Shown: in pieces, positions 18,163 through 26,905 of the stretch
How the letters are laid out: every line of letters starts with the position of its first letter
How positions within the stretch are numbered: the stretch's first letter is position 1
Source of the DNA: an uncultured Lachnospiraceae bacterium
GTDB taxonomy: Bacteria > Bacillota > Clostridia > Lachnospirales > Lachnospiraceae
NCBI GenBank assembly: GCA_947172705.1
Contig: CAMWCA010000005.1
Span: 1-64,000 of the forward strand
DNA length: 64,000 bases
Direction of reading: 5' to 3'
Notes under the pieces: generated by a model
What the model saw: only the letters and a program-made list of their open reading frames with translations
Told to the model about the DNA's origin: nothing
The model's database searches: none
Made by a program: the position numbers and the translations under genes

Positions 18163-20049
18163 ATGTGCGGAATAGCAGGGTTTTGCAATCTGAAATACGA
18201 CCGTAGTAGTAATATTGAAAAAATGAAGGAAAAACTGTTTCACAGAGGACCTGATGCAGGAGGAAGTTTTTTTTCGGAAGACGGGCAGGTAACCTTTGGA
18301 CACAGGAGGCTTTCTATCGTGGATTTGTCAGAAAATGGTGCCCAACCCATGATTTCACATAGCGGTCGTTATGTAATTACGTACAATGGTGAAGTTTATA
18401 ACTATAAAAAGATAGCGAAGAAACTTCTTGAGGAAAAAAAGGTGGAGGCTTTTAAGGGTACTTCTGATACGGAAGTTTTACTGGAAGCGTTTGAGGCGTA
18501 CGGCGTAAAGGAAGGGATTTCCCTGTGTAAGGGCATGTTTGCCATAGCTCTTTATGACCAACAGGAGCAATGTCTGTATTTGCTTAGAGACCGAATTGGA
18601 GAAAAACCGTTGTATTATGGGCAGGTAGGGGAGGCGTTTGCATTCTCTTCGGAGTTGAATGCGCTGCGGGCGCTTGAAGGTTTTCGGAATCCTATCAATA
18701 CCGAAGTACTGGATTTATATTTTATTCACGGCTATATTCCGGCACCTTATTCTATTTATAAGGATATTTACAAACTTGAGGCAGGGACAATATTAAAAAT
18801 TAAATTACCATTTAATAACATGGAACAAATAGAACTGGAAACCTACTGGTCTGTAAAGGAAACGGCAAAAAGAGGTCAGGCAACCCTTTTTAAAGGTTCG
18901 GTGGAGGAAGCGGCGGATGAACTGGAACGTTTGTTAAAGGAATCCATAGCGGAACAGATGGTGGCTGATGTGCCTGTAGGCGCCTTTTTGTCAGCGGGGA
19001 TCGACTCCAGCACCGTGGTTGCGTTGATGCAGTCTTTGCATAAGGGTAAGGTAAAAAGCTTTACCATTGGCATGGCGGAGAAGGATTATAACGAGGCAGT
19101 TTACGCCAAAGAGATTGCAAAGCATTTAGGAACGGAGCACACGGAGCTTTATATTACGGAAGAAGATGCCAAGGCGGTACTCCCCAAGCTGGCGGAAATG
19201 TATGGAGAGCCGTTTGCGGATTCGTCCCAGATCCCCACTTATCTGGTGAGTAAAATGACCAGAGAGCATGTGACGGTTTCTCTAAGCGGAGATGGCGGGG
19301 ATGAGCTTTTTTGCGGGTATACTTCTTATGCGTCTGTGGAACGGATCTGGAATAAGATGAAGGGATTTCCCTATTGGCTGCGAAAACCCTGCAGTGAGCT
19401 GGTGATACATTCTCCTTTAGCAGGAAAACCGATCTACAGAATAAAAGGAAAGCTTCTGGGAGCCAGGGGACCATCGGAATTGTACGTGGATTCTTATGAG
19501 ACAGATCCTCTGACGAAAAAAATCAGCCTTGCTCCTGCTGGATGCAGCTATAAATACAGTGAATATGACCCTGGGTTTCTGGAAGAAACCAATCATAATA
19601 TTATGCTCATGGATATGCTGATGTATCACCCGGACGATATTCTTGTGAAAGTAGACAGAGCGGCAATGGCGGTTTCTCTTGAAACAAGAGTTCCCATGTT
19701 GGATAAGGATGTGGTGGAATTTGCATGGAGTCTTCCAATTGTATATAAGAAAGAGGGGAAGACAGGAAAAAAGGTGCTGCGGGATGTGCTTTATCGATAT
19801 GTGCCAAGGGAAATGATGGAACGCCCTAAGAAAGGCTTCAGCATCCCTATTGAAAAATGGCTCCTGCAGAAGGATATGCGGGAATGGGCGGAAAGCCTGA
19901 TCGACAGAAAGCTTCTCCAAAAGCAGGGGATTTTAAATCCGGAGGTGGTTTGGAAAATCTGGCGTGACTTTACAGACAAGGGCGAATGGAGGATACAGAT
20001 CTGGTATATTCTAATGTTTCAGGAATGGATGATGAAAATAAACCTGTAA
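18163..20049 (+). CDS. Asparagine synthase-like amidotransferase (second copy)
   Basis: This 628-residue paralogue of the 15122 gene has C2 of MCGIAGF as the glutaminase nucleophile and a synthetase domain. Its ATP loop reads SAGIDS (277-282) instead of SGGxDS. The A-for-G change is seen in some members of this family and need not abolish activity. It probably amidates a sugar carboxylate. Its last 39 bases overlap the end of the convergent minus-strand gene at 20011, which is unusual in this otherwise one-directional cluster. Confidence 0.87.
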   Translation: MCGIAGFCNLKYDRSSNIEKMKEKLFHRGPDAGGSFFSEDGQVTFGHRRLSIVDLSENGAQPMISHSGRYVITYNGEVYNYKKIAKKLLEEKKVEAFKGTSDTEVLLEAFEAYGVKEGISLCKGMFAIALYDQQEQCLYLLRDRIGEKPLYYGQVGEAFAFSSELNALRALEGFRNPINTEVLDLYFIHGYIPAPYSIYKDIYKLEAGTILKIKLPFNNMEQIELETYWSVKETAKRGQATLFKGSVEEAADELERLLKESIAEQMVADVPVGAFLSAGIDSSTVVALMQSLHKGKVKSFTIGMAEKDYNEAVYAKEIAKHLGTEHTELYITEEDAKAVLPKLAEMYGEPFADSSQIPTYLVSKMTREHVTVSLSGDGGDELFCGYTSYASVERIWNKMKGFPYWLRKPCSELVIHSPLAGKPIYRIKGKLLGARGPSELYVDSYETDPLTKKISLAPAGCSYKYSEYDPGFLEETNHNIMLMDMLMYHPDDILVKVDRAAMAVSLETRVPMLDKDVVEFAWSLPIVYKKEGKTGKKVLRDVLYRYVPREMMERPKKGFSIPIEKWLLQKDMREWAESLIDRKLLQKQGILNPEVVWKIWRDFTDKGEWRIQIWYILMFQEWMMKINL

Positions 20050-21411
20050 TCGTCCCAGAACAGGTTTGTCTGCCATCAGCAGCAGACTGATATAAAACAG
20101 TGCCATATTGTAGATGGTGTAGCGAGTCTGGCAGAAGATGACCAGAGAGACCAGCCCCACGTTGAGAATTATGGAAATAAGAGTCAGAAGGGAAAAGAGA
20201 ATGATCTTCTGATCCTTCACAACGCGGATATGGTAAATAAGCAAAACAATATAAAGCAAATAAACCAGAAGGCTGTACCAGTTCAGGATAGGATTTCGCT
20301 GTGCTACAGTGGTAACCAGTCCGGAAAGAAAATTGTCTGCAAAGGTGCTGAGAATCTTGGACATATTATGTGGGATGACAGAGAAATTGATGGTATCCAT
20401 GATTTCATCGGCATATACGTTTAAGGCGACAATGTCCTTTCCGTAACGTTCTTTTGCAAAAGCATTGATCATGGGCCACATGGTATCGATCTGAATGCAG
20501 TCATAATAGTCTCCAAAATGAGAGACACGGTCAGACCACCCCTTGCCTGCTGCGTTTTTTAAGTAACCTTTTTCTGCACAGACATCATAGATTTCTTCAA
20601 ACAGCTTTTGAACAGCTTCATCCTCAATATAAGCGGCATCCTCCCGTTGGGCGGTATAAAAAGCCATGGTGGTGATAAAACGGGTGTCACCGGAATGTCT
20701 TGCGGCCTCTCCACGAAGGGCAAAATTGTAGCCAAGATCCAGCAGCTGACAGCTAAGAAGAATGCCAGAGGCGCATAGAAAGGCAGCTCCCAACCCTTTG
20801 GGAAGCTGTTTTTTATGACCATAAACAATCAGTTGGCAAAGAATCAACAGAGCAAGGGAAAAGATCATTTGTTTTCTGGTGGAAACCAAAAGAAATACCA
20901 GAACGCAGCACCATAGCAGTTTCGTTCTGGAAGGTTCCAGGACATAATCCATCATCCAGCGGAAAAACAGCAGATAACCGGAGATAGCAATTCCTTCCGT
21001 TAAAATGCTGTTGGAGTACATGGAGCCTCTTTGGGCTGCAAAACGGCATAAGAGAGATACGGCGAAGGATAATAGGAGAGTCAACAGGGGAGTTACCTTG
21101 TGAAGACGGAATTTCTTTCCCACAAATACACTGAAAGACCAGGCGGCCACCGCGGCAAGAATACTTTGGAGAAACGCCGCGGCGGTTAAATAAAAGTCAG
21201 CGCCTGTTCCGGCGAAGACAAATCGTAAAAAAGCCAGAAACATGGGATAGAGAGGTTCTCTGGAAATATTCATTTCAATATAGCTGGGGGAATCCACGCA
21301 GATGACTGCACCATCATAAAAAGCAAAAAAGAGATAAAAGCCCAGGCTGATAATCAGTAAAAGATTAGAATAAGTGCGTGTTAGTTTTTGACTTTCGGTA
21401 TTGGGATGCAT
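20011..21411 (-). CDS. GT-C-like polytopic membrane protein
   Basis: This 466-residue protein has about ten membrane segments. An acidic first-loop motif DSPSYIEM is followed by REPLYPMFL, a layout seen in GT-C membrane glycosyltransferases that use polyprenyl-phosphate sugars. A long extracytoplasmic loop (about 230-340) precedes the C-terminal helices. It is transcribed opposite to its neighbours as the second gene of a two-gene unit, with AAGGAG just after the upstream stop. It may add a side-chain sugar outside the membrane. I recognise no specific family name. Confidence 0.72.
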   Translation of the reverse strand: MHPNTESQKLTRTYSNLLLIISLGFYLFFAFYDGAVICVDSPSYIEMNISREPLYPMFLAFLRFVFAGTGADFYLTAAAFLQSILAAVAAWSFSVFVGKKFRLHKVTPLLTLLLSFAVSLLCRFAAQRGSMYSNSILTEGIAISGYLLFFRWMMDYVLEPSRTKLLWCCVLVFLLVSTRKQMIFSLALLILCQLIVYGHKKQLPKGLGAAFLCASGILLSCQLLDLGYNFALRGEAARHSGDTRFITTMAFYTAQREDAAYIEDEAVQKLFEEIYDVCAEKGYLKNAAGKGWSDRVSHFGDYYDCIQIDTMWPMINAFAKERYGKDIVALNVYADEIMDTINFSVIPHNMSKILSTFADNFLSGLVTTVAQRNPILNWYSLLVYLLYIVLLIYHIRVVKDQKIILFSLLTLISIILNVGLVSLVIFCQTRYTIYNMALFYISLLLMADKPVLGRLQVYFHHPFLKH

Positions 21412-21421
21412 GATTTTCTCC

Positions 21422-22318
21422 TTAATGATCCTGCGGCTTATTTCCCCAAATAATGATACAATTTTTTTCTTTGGTCAAAGGCTCCTCGGGGATAACGGAA
21501 GAACCGGGGATTTTTTTCAAAAGCGCTTCCAGGCTGTAACCATCCAAAACATCGCAGGAGAGGGAATTCCATGTGATATAGCCAGCTCTTGATTTTAAAA
21601 TCACTTTATCCAGATAAATGTCCTGAATATCCCGTATCAATTCAGAAAAAGCATAGTTGCTCATAACAAAGTCGTAAGACGAGTCTACTTCAATGCGCGT
21701 CCCGTCCACAAATTTTACTCTGTCGATAATAGAATTCCCAAATTTGCCAAGATACTTCTTTGCCAGTCCCAGTACTTCAGGAAGATCAAAAAGGGAATAG
21801 GATTCAATTCCCGCCAAATAACTTGTAAGGATCCTGCATTCGCCAGCGTAACCAATGCCGATCTCGGCAACTGATTTGATTGTTGGGATATCAAACAAAA
21901 GCGCAATATCCTGTAAAACTTTTGCGTAACGAAGGGTGGTGGGGGAAAAGTCCATATCCTGACCATTTACGTTGTATGAGAAGGTAACGGGATTGCCATA
22001 CTGGTCATTCCGTTGAAAATTGTGCCAATCCGGATCGGAAAATTGCAGTTGTTTTCTCTTTTGGATTATATCCAGGTATGCCTGTCCCTGCACTTGGGAA
22101 ACATGTTCTAAAATGTCATTATACGTAGGGTTTCGCCTGAAATCCTGAAAAAATCGTTCATTTCTGGATGCCATATAACAGACCACCGGATAGGAATTGT
22201 CGTCTGATATGCTGGTCTTTCGCCCCTGTGCTACCAATTTATGATTATAATATTTATAGAGAATTCGATCCATGTAATGCGTATATAAAGCTTTTATTTT
22301 TTTGATTGCCTGAGCCAT
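21422..22318 (-). CDS. Putative sugar O-methyltransferase
   Basis: This 298-residue protein has a central SAM-binding motif VAEIGIGYAGECR, followed by SLFDLPEV and VMSNYAFSEL. These match the family annotated as putative sugar O-methyltransferase, found in surface-glycan clusters. It would methylate a hydroxyl on a sugar of the repeat unit or chain end. GGAGAGG lies seven bases before the ATG, and a promoter sits about 50 bases upstream on the minus strand. It forms an operon with the membrane protein at 20011. Confidence 0.8.
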   Translation of the reverse strand: MAQAIKKIKALYTHYMDRILYKYYNHKLVAQGRKTSISDDNSYPVVCYMASRNERFFQDFRRNPTYNDILEHVSQVQGQAYLDIIQKRKQLQFSDPDWHNFQRNDQYGNPVTFSYNVNGQDMDFSPTTLRYAKVLQDIALLFDIPTIKSVAEIGIGYAGECRILTSYLAGIESYSLFDLPEVLGLAKKYLGKFGNSIIDRVKFVDGTRIEVDSSYDFVMSNYAFSELIRDIQDIYLDKVILKSRAGYITWNSLSCDVLDGYSLEALLKKIPGSSVIPEEPLTKEKNCIIIWGNKPQDH

Positions 22319-22363
22319 AAAGCATCCTCTCCTTTTATTGTTAGAAAAATAAACTTATGGAAC

Positions 22364-22392
22364 ATCTTAGCATACTTTTGTACCCCCTGCAA
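22364..22392 (-). promoter_or_regulatory. Minus-strand promoter for the methyltransferase operon
   Basis: Reading the minus strand, TTGCAG and TAAGAT are separated by 17 bases, with TG one base before the -10. It is divergent from the + strand promoter at 22435-22463 in the 200-base gap. A short CGGCA/TGCCG inverted repeat lies between them with no clear role. Confidence 0.6.
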
Positions 22393-22434
22393 CAGCCAAC
22401 GGCAAGATGCCGATGCCGGGGCTCCTCCATAATC

Positions 22435-22463
22435 TGGACTGAGACAGGAAACCATGGTATAAT
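22435..22463 (+). promoter_or_regulatory. Promoter before the 22519 membrane protein
   Basis: TGGACT and TATAAT are separated by 17 bases, and TG one base before the -10 gives an extended -10. AGGAGG at 22504-22509 and a TTG start at 22519 follow. Confidence 0.72.
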
Positions 22464-22518
22464 GAATCAGATTTACCGCCGTCCATAAAGAACTGGAAGC
22501 AACAGGAGGAATAAAGAA

Positions 22519-23838
22519 TTGTTCAGGGAAAACGATAATTGTTTTAAAATAATCCTGAAATCAGCATTGTTGTTGATTGCAGGTATTGTCGCTGGCTTTT
22601 TTGCATTATTGCTTGTATATGCGCTTCCAAGAGGAAAAATGAAAGAGCATGTGCTTGAAAATGCGGATTCTTATACTGAAAATTATATGCTGGTAGATGG
22701 ATATAAATCTACTCTCCTGGATATCCATACGGATATCGTAATGCTTTCGGCAGCAATATGTCCCGCTTCGGATAATTTGATTGCCGATATGATGTTTGCT
22801 CCGAGACGCCGCCTTTTGGAAAACGATGACGATTCCCAATTGACAGCCAATTATACATGCGAAGATGAAAGCCTGGTAAAATATAGAAGGTACCCTCGAT
22901 ACTGGCATGGCTATCTTGTGATTCTCAAGCCGCTGCTCATGCTGTTCAGTGTTGCGGATCTGCGCCTGATTTACTTTTTTGTGCAGTCCATTCTGCTTCT
23001 AATTATTATGGCAGGTCTGATAAAGAAAAATCAGGTTTCTTTTGCCGTATGCTTCGGGCTTGGTATACTGGTTATCAATCCTATGGTTACGGCGCTTAAT
23101 TTTCAGAATGCATCCATATATTTTATCCTCCTTTTATCTCTCTTATTTTTGATCTGTTCCGGGAAATTGGAGGGGGATTATCTGATCAGGAAAGAATGCA
23201 TGGCTTTTTTTCAGATCATTGGCATGTCTGTAGCGTACTTTGATTTTTTTACCTATCCTGTTGCAGCATTAGGCGTTCCGCTGCTGTTTTTGTTATATTT
23301 TTCCGATGGGAAGGATGTGAAAAAGAGGATTGGGTATGTAATGCTCCATTCTGTCATGTTTTTTGCAGGGTATATAGGAATGTACCTTGGGAAATGGGCG
23401 CTTGCCACCCTTCTTACGGATGTGAATGTTTTTAAGGATGCGTATGATGAGATTATGATCCTGTTGAACGCAGGCAAGGTTGAGGGGGAAGAAATTACAA
23501 TTATAAGCGGTATGGCGAGAAATTTGGTTCATTTTATACAGCCGCCCTATCTGCTGTTGATCGCAGGGGGAATGATATATGCGGCTGCGGTTTCGGGAAA
23601 GGCGAAGCTTACGCTGATATGGGCGCGCAGAAGTATTCCTGTGCTGACGGTAGCACTTTATCCCTTTTGCCATATGCTTGCATCTGCCCATTCTTATTAC
23701 CATTATCATTTTGTGTATAGAGAATTTGCCGTTACGGTACTGGCAGTATTATTTATGATTCTGGACATTAAAAAGAGCGCAAATATCGCCTGTGTTTCTT
23801 GTAGGCAGAATGAAAATGTGTTAAAATCAATAGATTAA
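22519..23838 (+). CDS. Polytopic membrane protein of unknown function
   Basis: This 439-residue protein has an N-terminal membrane segment, an external stretch of about 100 residues (containing YRRYPRYWHGY), and then about eight membrane segments with a YFDFFTYP motif. I do not recognise the family. The layout fits a GT-C-type transferase or a polymerase. The start is TTG with AGGAGG nine bases upstream. It has its own promoter and is followed by fucosyltransferases, so a role in the same decoration step is possible but unproven. Confidence 0.7.
   Translation: MFRENDNCFKIILKSALLLIAGIVAGFFALLLVYALPRGKMKEHVLENADSYTENYMLVDGYKSTLLDIHTDIVMLSAAICPASDNLIADMMFAPRRRLLENDDDSQLTANYTCEDESLVKYRRYPRYWHGYLVILKPLLMLFSVADLRLIYFFVQSILLLIIMAGLIKKNQVSFAVCFGLGILVINPMVTALNFQNASIYFILLLSLLFLICSGKLEGDYLIRKECMAFFQIIGMSVAYFDFFTYPVAALGVPLLFLLYFSDGKDVKKRIGYVMLHSVMFFAGYIGMYLGKWALATLLTDVNVFKDAYDEIMILLNAGKVEGEEITIISGMARNLVHFIQPPYLLLIAGGMIYAAAVSGKAKLTLIWARRSIPVLTVALYPFCHMLASAHSYYHYHFVYREFAVTVLAVLFMILDIKKSANIACVSCRQNENVLKSID
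23799..23827 (+). promoter_or_regulatory. Possible promoter before the tandem fucosyltransferases
   Basis: TTGTAG and TAAAAT are separated by 17 bases, with TG one base before the -10, inside the last codons of the upstream gene. The -35 match is modest, so this is a weaker call than its neighbours. Confidence 0.45.
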
Positions 23839-23863
23839 GGATAATAAATAAGAGGTATATACC

Positions 23864-24820
23864 ATGAATATAATCAGGATGTCCGGAGGTTTGGGAAATC
23901 AGATGTTTCAGTATGCATTGTACCTGAAGCTCCGTTCATTGGGAAAAGAAGTAAAATTTGACGATATCAATGAATACCGAGGCGAAAGCACGCGGCCTAT
24001 TATGCTTGCACTGTTTGGCATCGACTATCCAAGGGCAACATGGGATGAGATCGTAGGGTTTACAGACGGTTCCATGGATATATTAAAGAGGATCAGGAGA
24101 AAGCTTTTTGGCAGGAGAGCCATTGAATACTATGAGGAAGGATTTTATGACCCCAAAGTGCTTCAGTTTGAATCCATGTATCTGCGGGGAAATTTCCAAA
24201 GTGAGAAGTATTTTGCAGATATAGGGGACGAGGTAAGAGCGCTGTACCAGTTTCCCACCTTAGAAGACATGCATCTGCCGGAGGATCTTTATGGGAGTAC
24301 CAGGGCATGTCTGGATGCCATAGAAGCCACCGAGGCAGTAGGACTTCATATGTACAGAAGCGATTCGCGCAGGGAGGAAGAGTTGTATGAGGGGATTTGC
24401 ACGGAGAAATACTATGAAGGCGCGGTGCGCTTTTTGCAGGAAAAATGTCCTCAGGCAACTTTTTTCATTTTCAGTAATGAGCCCAAATGGGTGAGGGGCT
24501 GGGTGGAAAACCTGATCGGCAGTCAGATCAGGGAAGGCATGAGCCGAGAAGAAATAAAGGCAATGGAAAAGCGGTTTGTAATGGTGGAGGCAAATACGGA
24601 ATATACCGGTTACCTGGATATGCTTTTGATGAGTAAATGCAGGCATAACATTATCTCTAATTCCAGCTTTAGCTGGTGGGCGGCGTGGATCAATCACAAT
24701 CCGGATAAGCTGATCGTTGCCCCGGATCGATGGGTGAACGACAAGGAAAGCAGCGATGTTTATACGAAAGGCATGACACTGGTTGACGCTCAGGGCAGAG
24801 TGAGCGGTATCGTAAAATAA
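23864..24820 (+). CDS. GT11 alpha-1,2-fucosyltransferase-like, altered donor motif
   Basis: This 318-residue protein has the GT11 N-terminal signature GGLGNQMFQYA and the C-terminal NSSFSWWAAW motif. The key GDP-fucose motif HxRRxD reads H162-M-Y164-R165-S-D167, so the first arginine is replaced by tyrosine. Its close neighbour at 24845 keeps H-V-R-R-G-D. The substitution could lower activity, change the donor, or mark a decaying duplicate. The N-terminal 40 codons are strongly similar to those of the next gene, showing tandem duplication. GDP-fucose synthesis genes are not in the window. Confidence 0.85.
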   Translation: MNIIRMSGGLGNQMFQYALYLKLRSLGKEVKFDDINEYRGESTRPIMLALFGIDYPRATWDEIVGFTDGSMDILKRIRRKLFGRRAIEYYEEGFYDPKVLQFESMYLRGNFQSEKYFADIGDEVRALYQFPTLEDMHLPEDLYGSTRACLDAIEATEAVGLHMYRSDSRREEELYEGICTEKYYEGAVRFLQEKCPQATFFIFSNEPKWVRGWVENLIGSQIREGMSREEIKAMEKRFVMVEANTEYTGYLDMLLMSKCRHNIISNSSFSWWAAWINHNPDKLIVAPDRWVNDKESSDVYTKGMTLVDAQGRVSGIVK

Positions 24821-24964
24821 AAGGACAAGGAAGAATTTCCGGTTATGGATATTATCAGAATGACAGGCGGTCTGGGAAATCAGATGTTTCAGTATGCGCT
24901 GTACCTGAAGCTGCGGGCTATGGGGCGGGAAGTAAAATTTGACGATGTTTCCGAATACCGGCTG
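23864..24964 (+). repeat. Direct repeat from tandem GT11 genes
   Basis: The first roughly 120 bases of the genes at 23864 and 24845 align without gaps at about 80 percent by eye. They include an identical run of more than 20 bases ending in cagtatgc. A second similar block lies at the NSSFSWW coding region of both genes. This is tandem gene duplication, not a mobile element. Confidence 0.6.
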
Positions 24965-25780
24965 GAAAATGCACGACCTATTATGCTTTGGGTATTTGAC
25001 ATTTCCTACCCAAAAGCCAGCCAGAGGGAGATCAATGAAATAACGGACGGCTTCTTAAAGTTCTCCCACCGCGTCAGAAGAAAACTGTTTGGGAGAAAAT
25101 CTCTGGAATATCATGAGAAGGACTGTAATTTTGATTGTCAGGTACTGGAAAGAGATCCGGCTTACCTGACCGGTTATTTTCAAAGTGAAAAATATTTTAA
25201 AGAGATAGAAGAGCAGGTACGGAAGGCGTTTGTTTTTTCAAACCGTATTTGGGAAAAGCTGGATGCAGGAATTAAGGAAAAAATGGAAGGGTATTTGGAG
25301 CAGATCCAAAATACCTTGGCTGTGTCCGTTCATGTGCGCAGGGGTGACTATCTTACGACCAGCGGGGTGTTTGGCGGAATCTGTACGGAGGTTTATTACA
25401 GAAGAGCGGTAAAGAGAATGCTGGAATCTTATCCGCAGGCTCTTTTTTTTGTTTTTACCAATGATGTTGGCTGGGTAAGAGATTGGATTCCCGGATTTTG
25501 CAGGGAATTGGAGCTGGCGGATACGGACAGGTTTATTGTGGTGGAAGGCGCCACAGAAGATACCGGCTATATTGACATGCTGCTGATGAGCAAGTGCAGA
25601 CATCATATTCTTGCCAATTCCAGTTTTAGCTGGTGGGGCGCGTGGCTGAATCCGGCGAAGGACAAATGCCTGATCGCCCCTTCGGTGTGGTTTAACAATC
25701 AGGATAGCAGGGATATTTATACAGAAACCATGATCAAAATTTCTCCGGAGGGCGAATTGATAAAAGATGAAGCAAAATGA
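24845..25780 (+). CDS. GT11 alpha-1,2-fucosyltransferase
   Basis: This 311-residue enzyme has an intact GGLGNQMFQYA signature, the donor motif H163-V-R165-R166-G-D168-Y, and NSSFSWWGAW near the C-terminus. It is expected to transfer fucose from GDP-fucose in alpha-1,2 linkage to a galactose-type acceptor in the cytoplasm. It is the intact partner of the divergent copy just upstream. Its end overlaps the next gene by 14 bases. GDP-fucose must come from genes elsewhere or from fucose salvage. Confidence 0.9.
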   Translation: MDIIRMTGGLGNQMFQYALYLKLRAMGREVKFDDVSEYRLENARPIMLWVFDISYPKASQREINEITDGFLKFSHRVRRKLFGRKSLEYHEKDCNFDCQVLERDPAYLTGYFQSEKYFKEIEEQVRKAFVFSNRIWEKLDAGIKEKMEGYLEQIQNTLAVSVHVRRGDYLTTSGVFGGICTEVYYRRAVKRMLESYPQALFFVFTNDVGWVRDWIPGFCRELELADTDRFIVVEGATEDTGYIDMLLMSKCRHHILANSSFSWWGAWLNPAKDKCLIAPSVWFNNQDSRDIYTETMIKISPEGELIKDEAK

Positions 25781-26783
25781 TCCTTTGATTTCCGTTATTG
25801 TGACTGCGTATAATATTGATCAATACCTTTCCAGATGCGTGGACAGCCTGCTGGCACAGACTTACAAGCATATGGAAATTATTTTGGTAGACGATGGGTC
25901 GGATGACCAAACCCCTCTGTTGTGCGATGCTTATGCGGAAAAGAATGCGTCTGTTTCGGTGATCCACAGGGAGAACGGTGGTCCTTCCGCTGCCAGGAAT
26001 GCAGGTCTGGAGATGGCGCAGGGGGAATATGTGGGGTATGTGGACGGAGACGACTGGATAGAGCCGGACATGTATGAAAAGATGCTGGGCGCATGCCTGG
26101 ACACAGGTGCGCAAATCGCCATATGTGCTTACAGACAGGTAGGAGAAGGCGCTGAAGAGATCCGTCCTACCGGCAATATTCTGGTGCTTACCAGGGAGAA
26201 AGCGTTGGATCTGTATATCAACGGGGATTCCCAGTATCATATTTATCACTCGGTATGGAGTAAGCTTTTTGAAAAAAAGGTGATTCAGGATATCAGATTT
26301 CCGGAGGGACGGAAGTCGGAGGATATTATGTACACAACATGGGCGCTTACCAGAGCGTCTGAGTGTGTGTTTCTGGATACCCCATATTACAATTATACAG
26401 TGGATCGAAAGGGGAGCATCATGAACAGCCGGCTTCACCAGCGGCGGTTTGAGGATGAGATTCCCTTCTGGAAAGAACAGGCGTCTTACCTTCATGGAAT
26501 CGGGATGGAAGAACTGGCGGACCAGTCGAAATATCAGTTTTACCGTAAAATGCTGTTCTACTACATTGATTTCAGAGACCGAAAAATGAAAAGCTCCGGC
26601 AGGGAATTGATCGCTTTTTTGCGGAAGGAGAAAAAGGAGATCAAAAGAATTTACCGGAAATCTTATGTGGCGGGAGGGGACAGAGTTAGAATGAAGCTTG
26701 CCCTGTGCCTGCCCGGCGTCTATTACAGAGTGGTTAAGTTATATGATAAATGGATTATTCCTCTGCGGCAGCACAGTGTCTGA
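25767..26783 (+). CDS. GT2 family glycosyltransferase
   Basis: This 338-residue protein has an N-terminal GT-A domain with VSVIVTAYN-type start, LVDDGSDD, NGGPSAARNAG and the acidic YVDGDDWI motif. The C-terminal part of about 130 residues is basic and lacks membrane segments. It probably transfers a hexose or N-acetylhexosamine to the growing oligosaccharide. It overlaps the end of the fucosyltransferase gene. The specific donor is unknown. Confidence 0.87.
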   Translation: MKQNDPLISVIVTAYNIDQYLSRCVDSLLAQTYKHMEIILVDDGSDDQTPLLCDAYAEKNASVSVIHRENGGPSAARNAGLEMAQGEYVGYVDGDDWIEPDMYEKMLGACLDTGAQIAICAYRQVGEGAEEIRPTGNILVLTREKALDLYINGDSQYHIYHSVWSKLFEKKVIQDIRFPEGRKSEDIMYTTWALTRASECVFLDTPYYNYTVDRKGSIMNSRLHQRRFEDEIPFWKEQASYLHGIGMEELADQSKYQFYRKMLFYYIDFRDRKMKSSGRELIAFLRKEKKEIKRIYRKSYVAGGDRVRMKLALCLPGVYYRVVKLYDKWIIPLRQHSV

Positions 26784-26808
26784 ATCCGCCTCTCCGTTAT
26801 GATAAAAT

Positions 26809-26837
26809 TTGCCTGTAAAAGCAATGTATGGTATAAT
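26809..26837 (+). promoter_or_regulatory. Promoter before the ABC flippase gene
   Basis: TTGCCT and TATAAT are separated by 17 bases, and TGG immediately before the -10 gives an extended -10. A second extended -10-like TGATAAAAT lies at 26800-26808 without a good -35. The 122-base gap otherwise shows nothing. Confidence 0.75.
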
Positions 26838-26905
26838 TTTAAGCCGACAAGAAAGGTAAGATAAGGCGTTTTGCAGAAGCTGTTTGGAAAACTAGAAGGA
26901 GATTT

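Noticed and set aside
15122-20049. Housekeeping asparagine synthesis
   Set aside because: Two adjacent AsnB-like genes embedded between glycosyltransferases and downstream of UDP-uronic acid genes fit sugar amidation better.
22381-22440. Intrinsic terminator in the divergent gap
   Set aside because: Only a 5-bp inverted repeat with a long loop and no T-run on either strand; the area is better explained by two divergent promoters.
25734-26495. Minus-strand ORF of 253 codons opposite the GT2 gene
   Set aside because: The + strand has clear GT2 motifs; the antisense product has none and no promoter or ribosome site.
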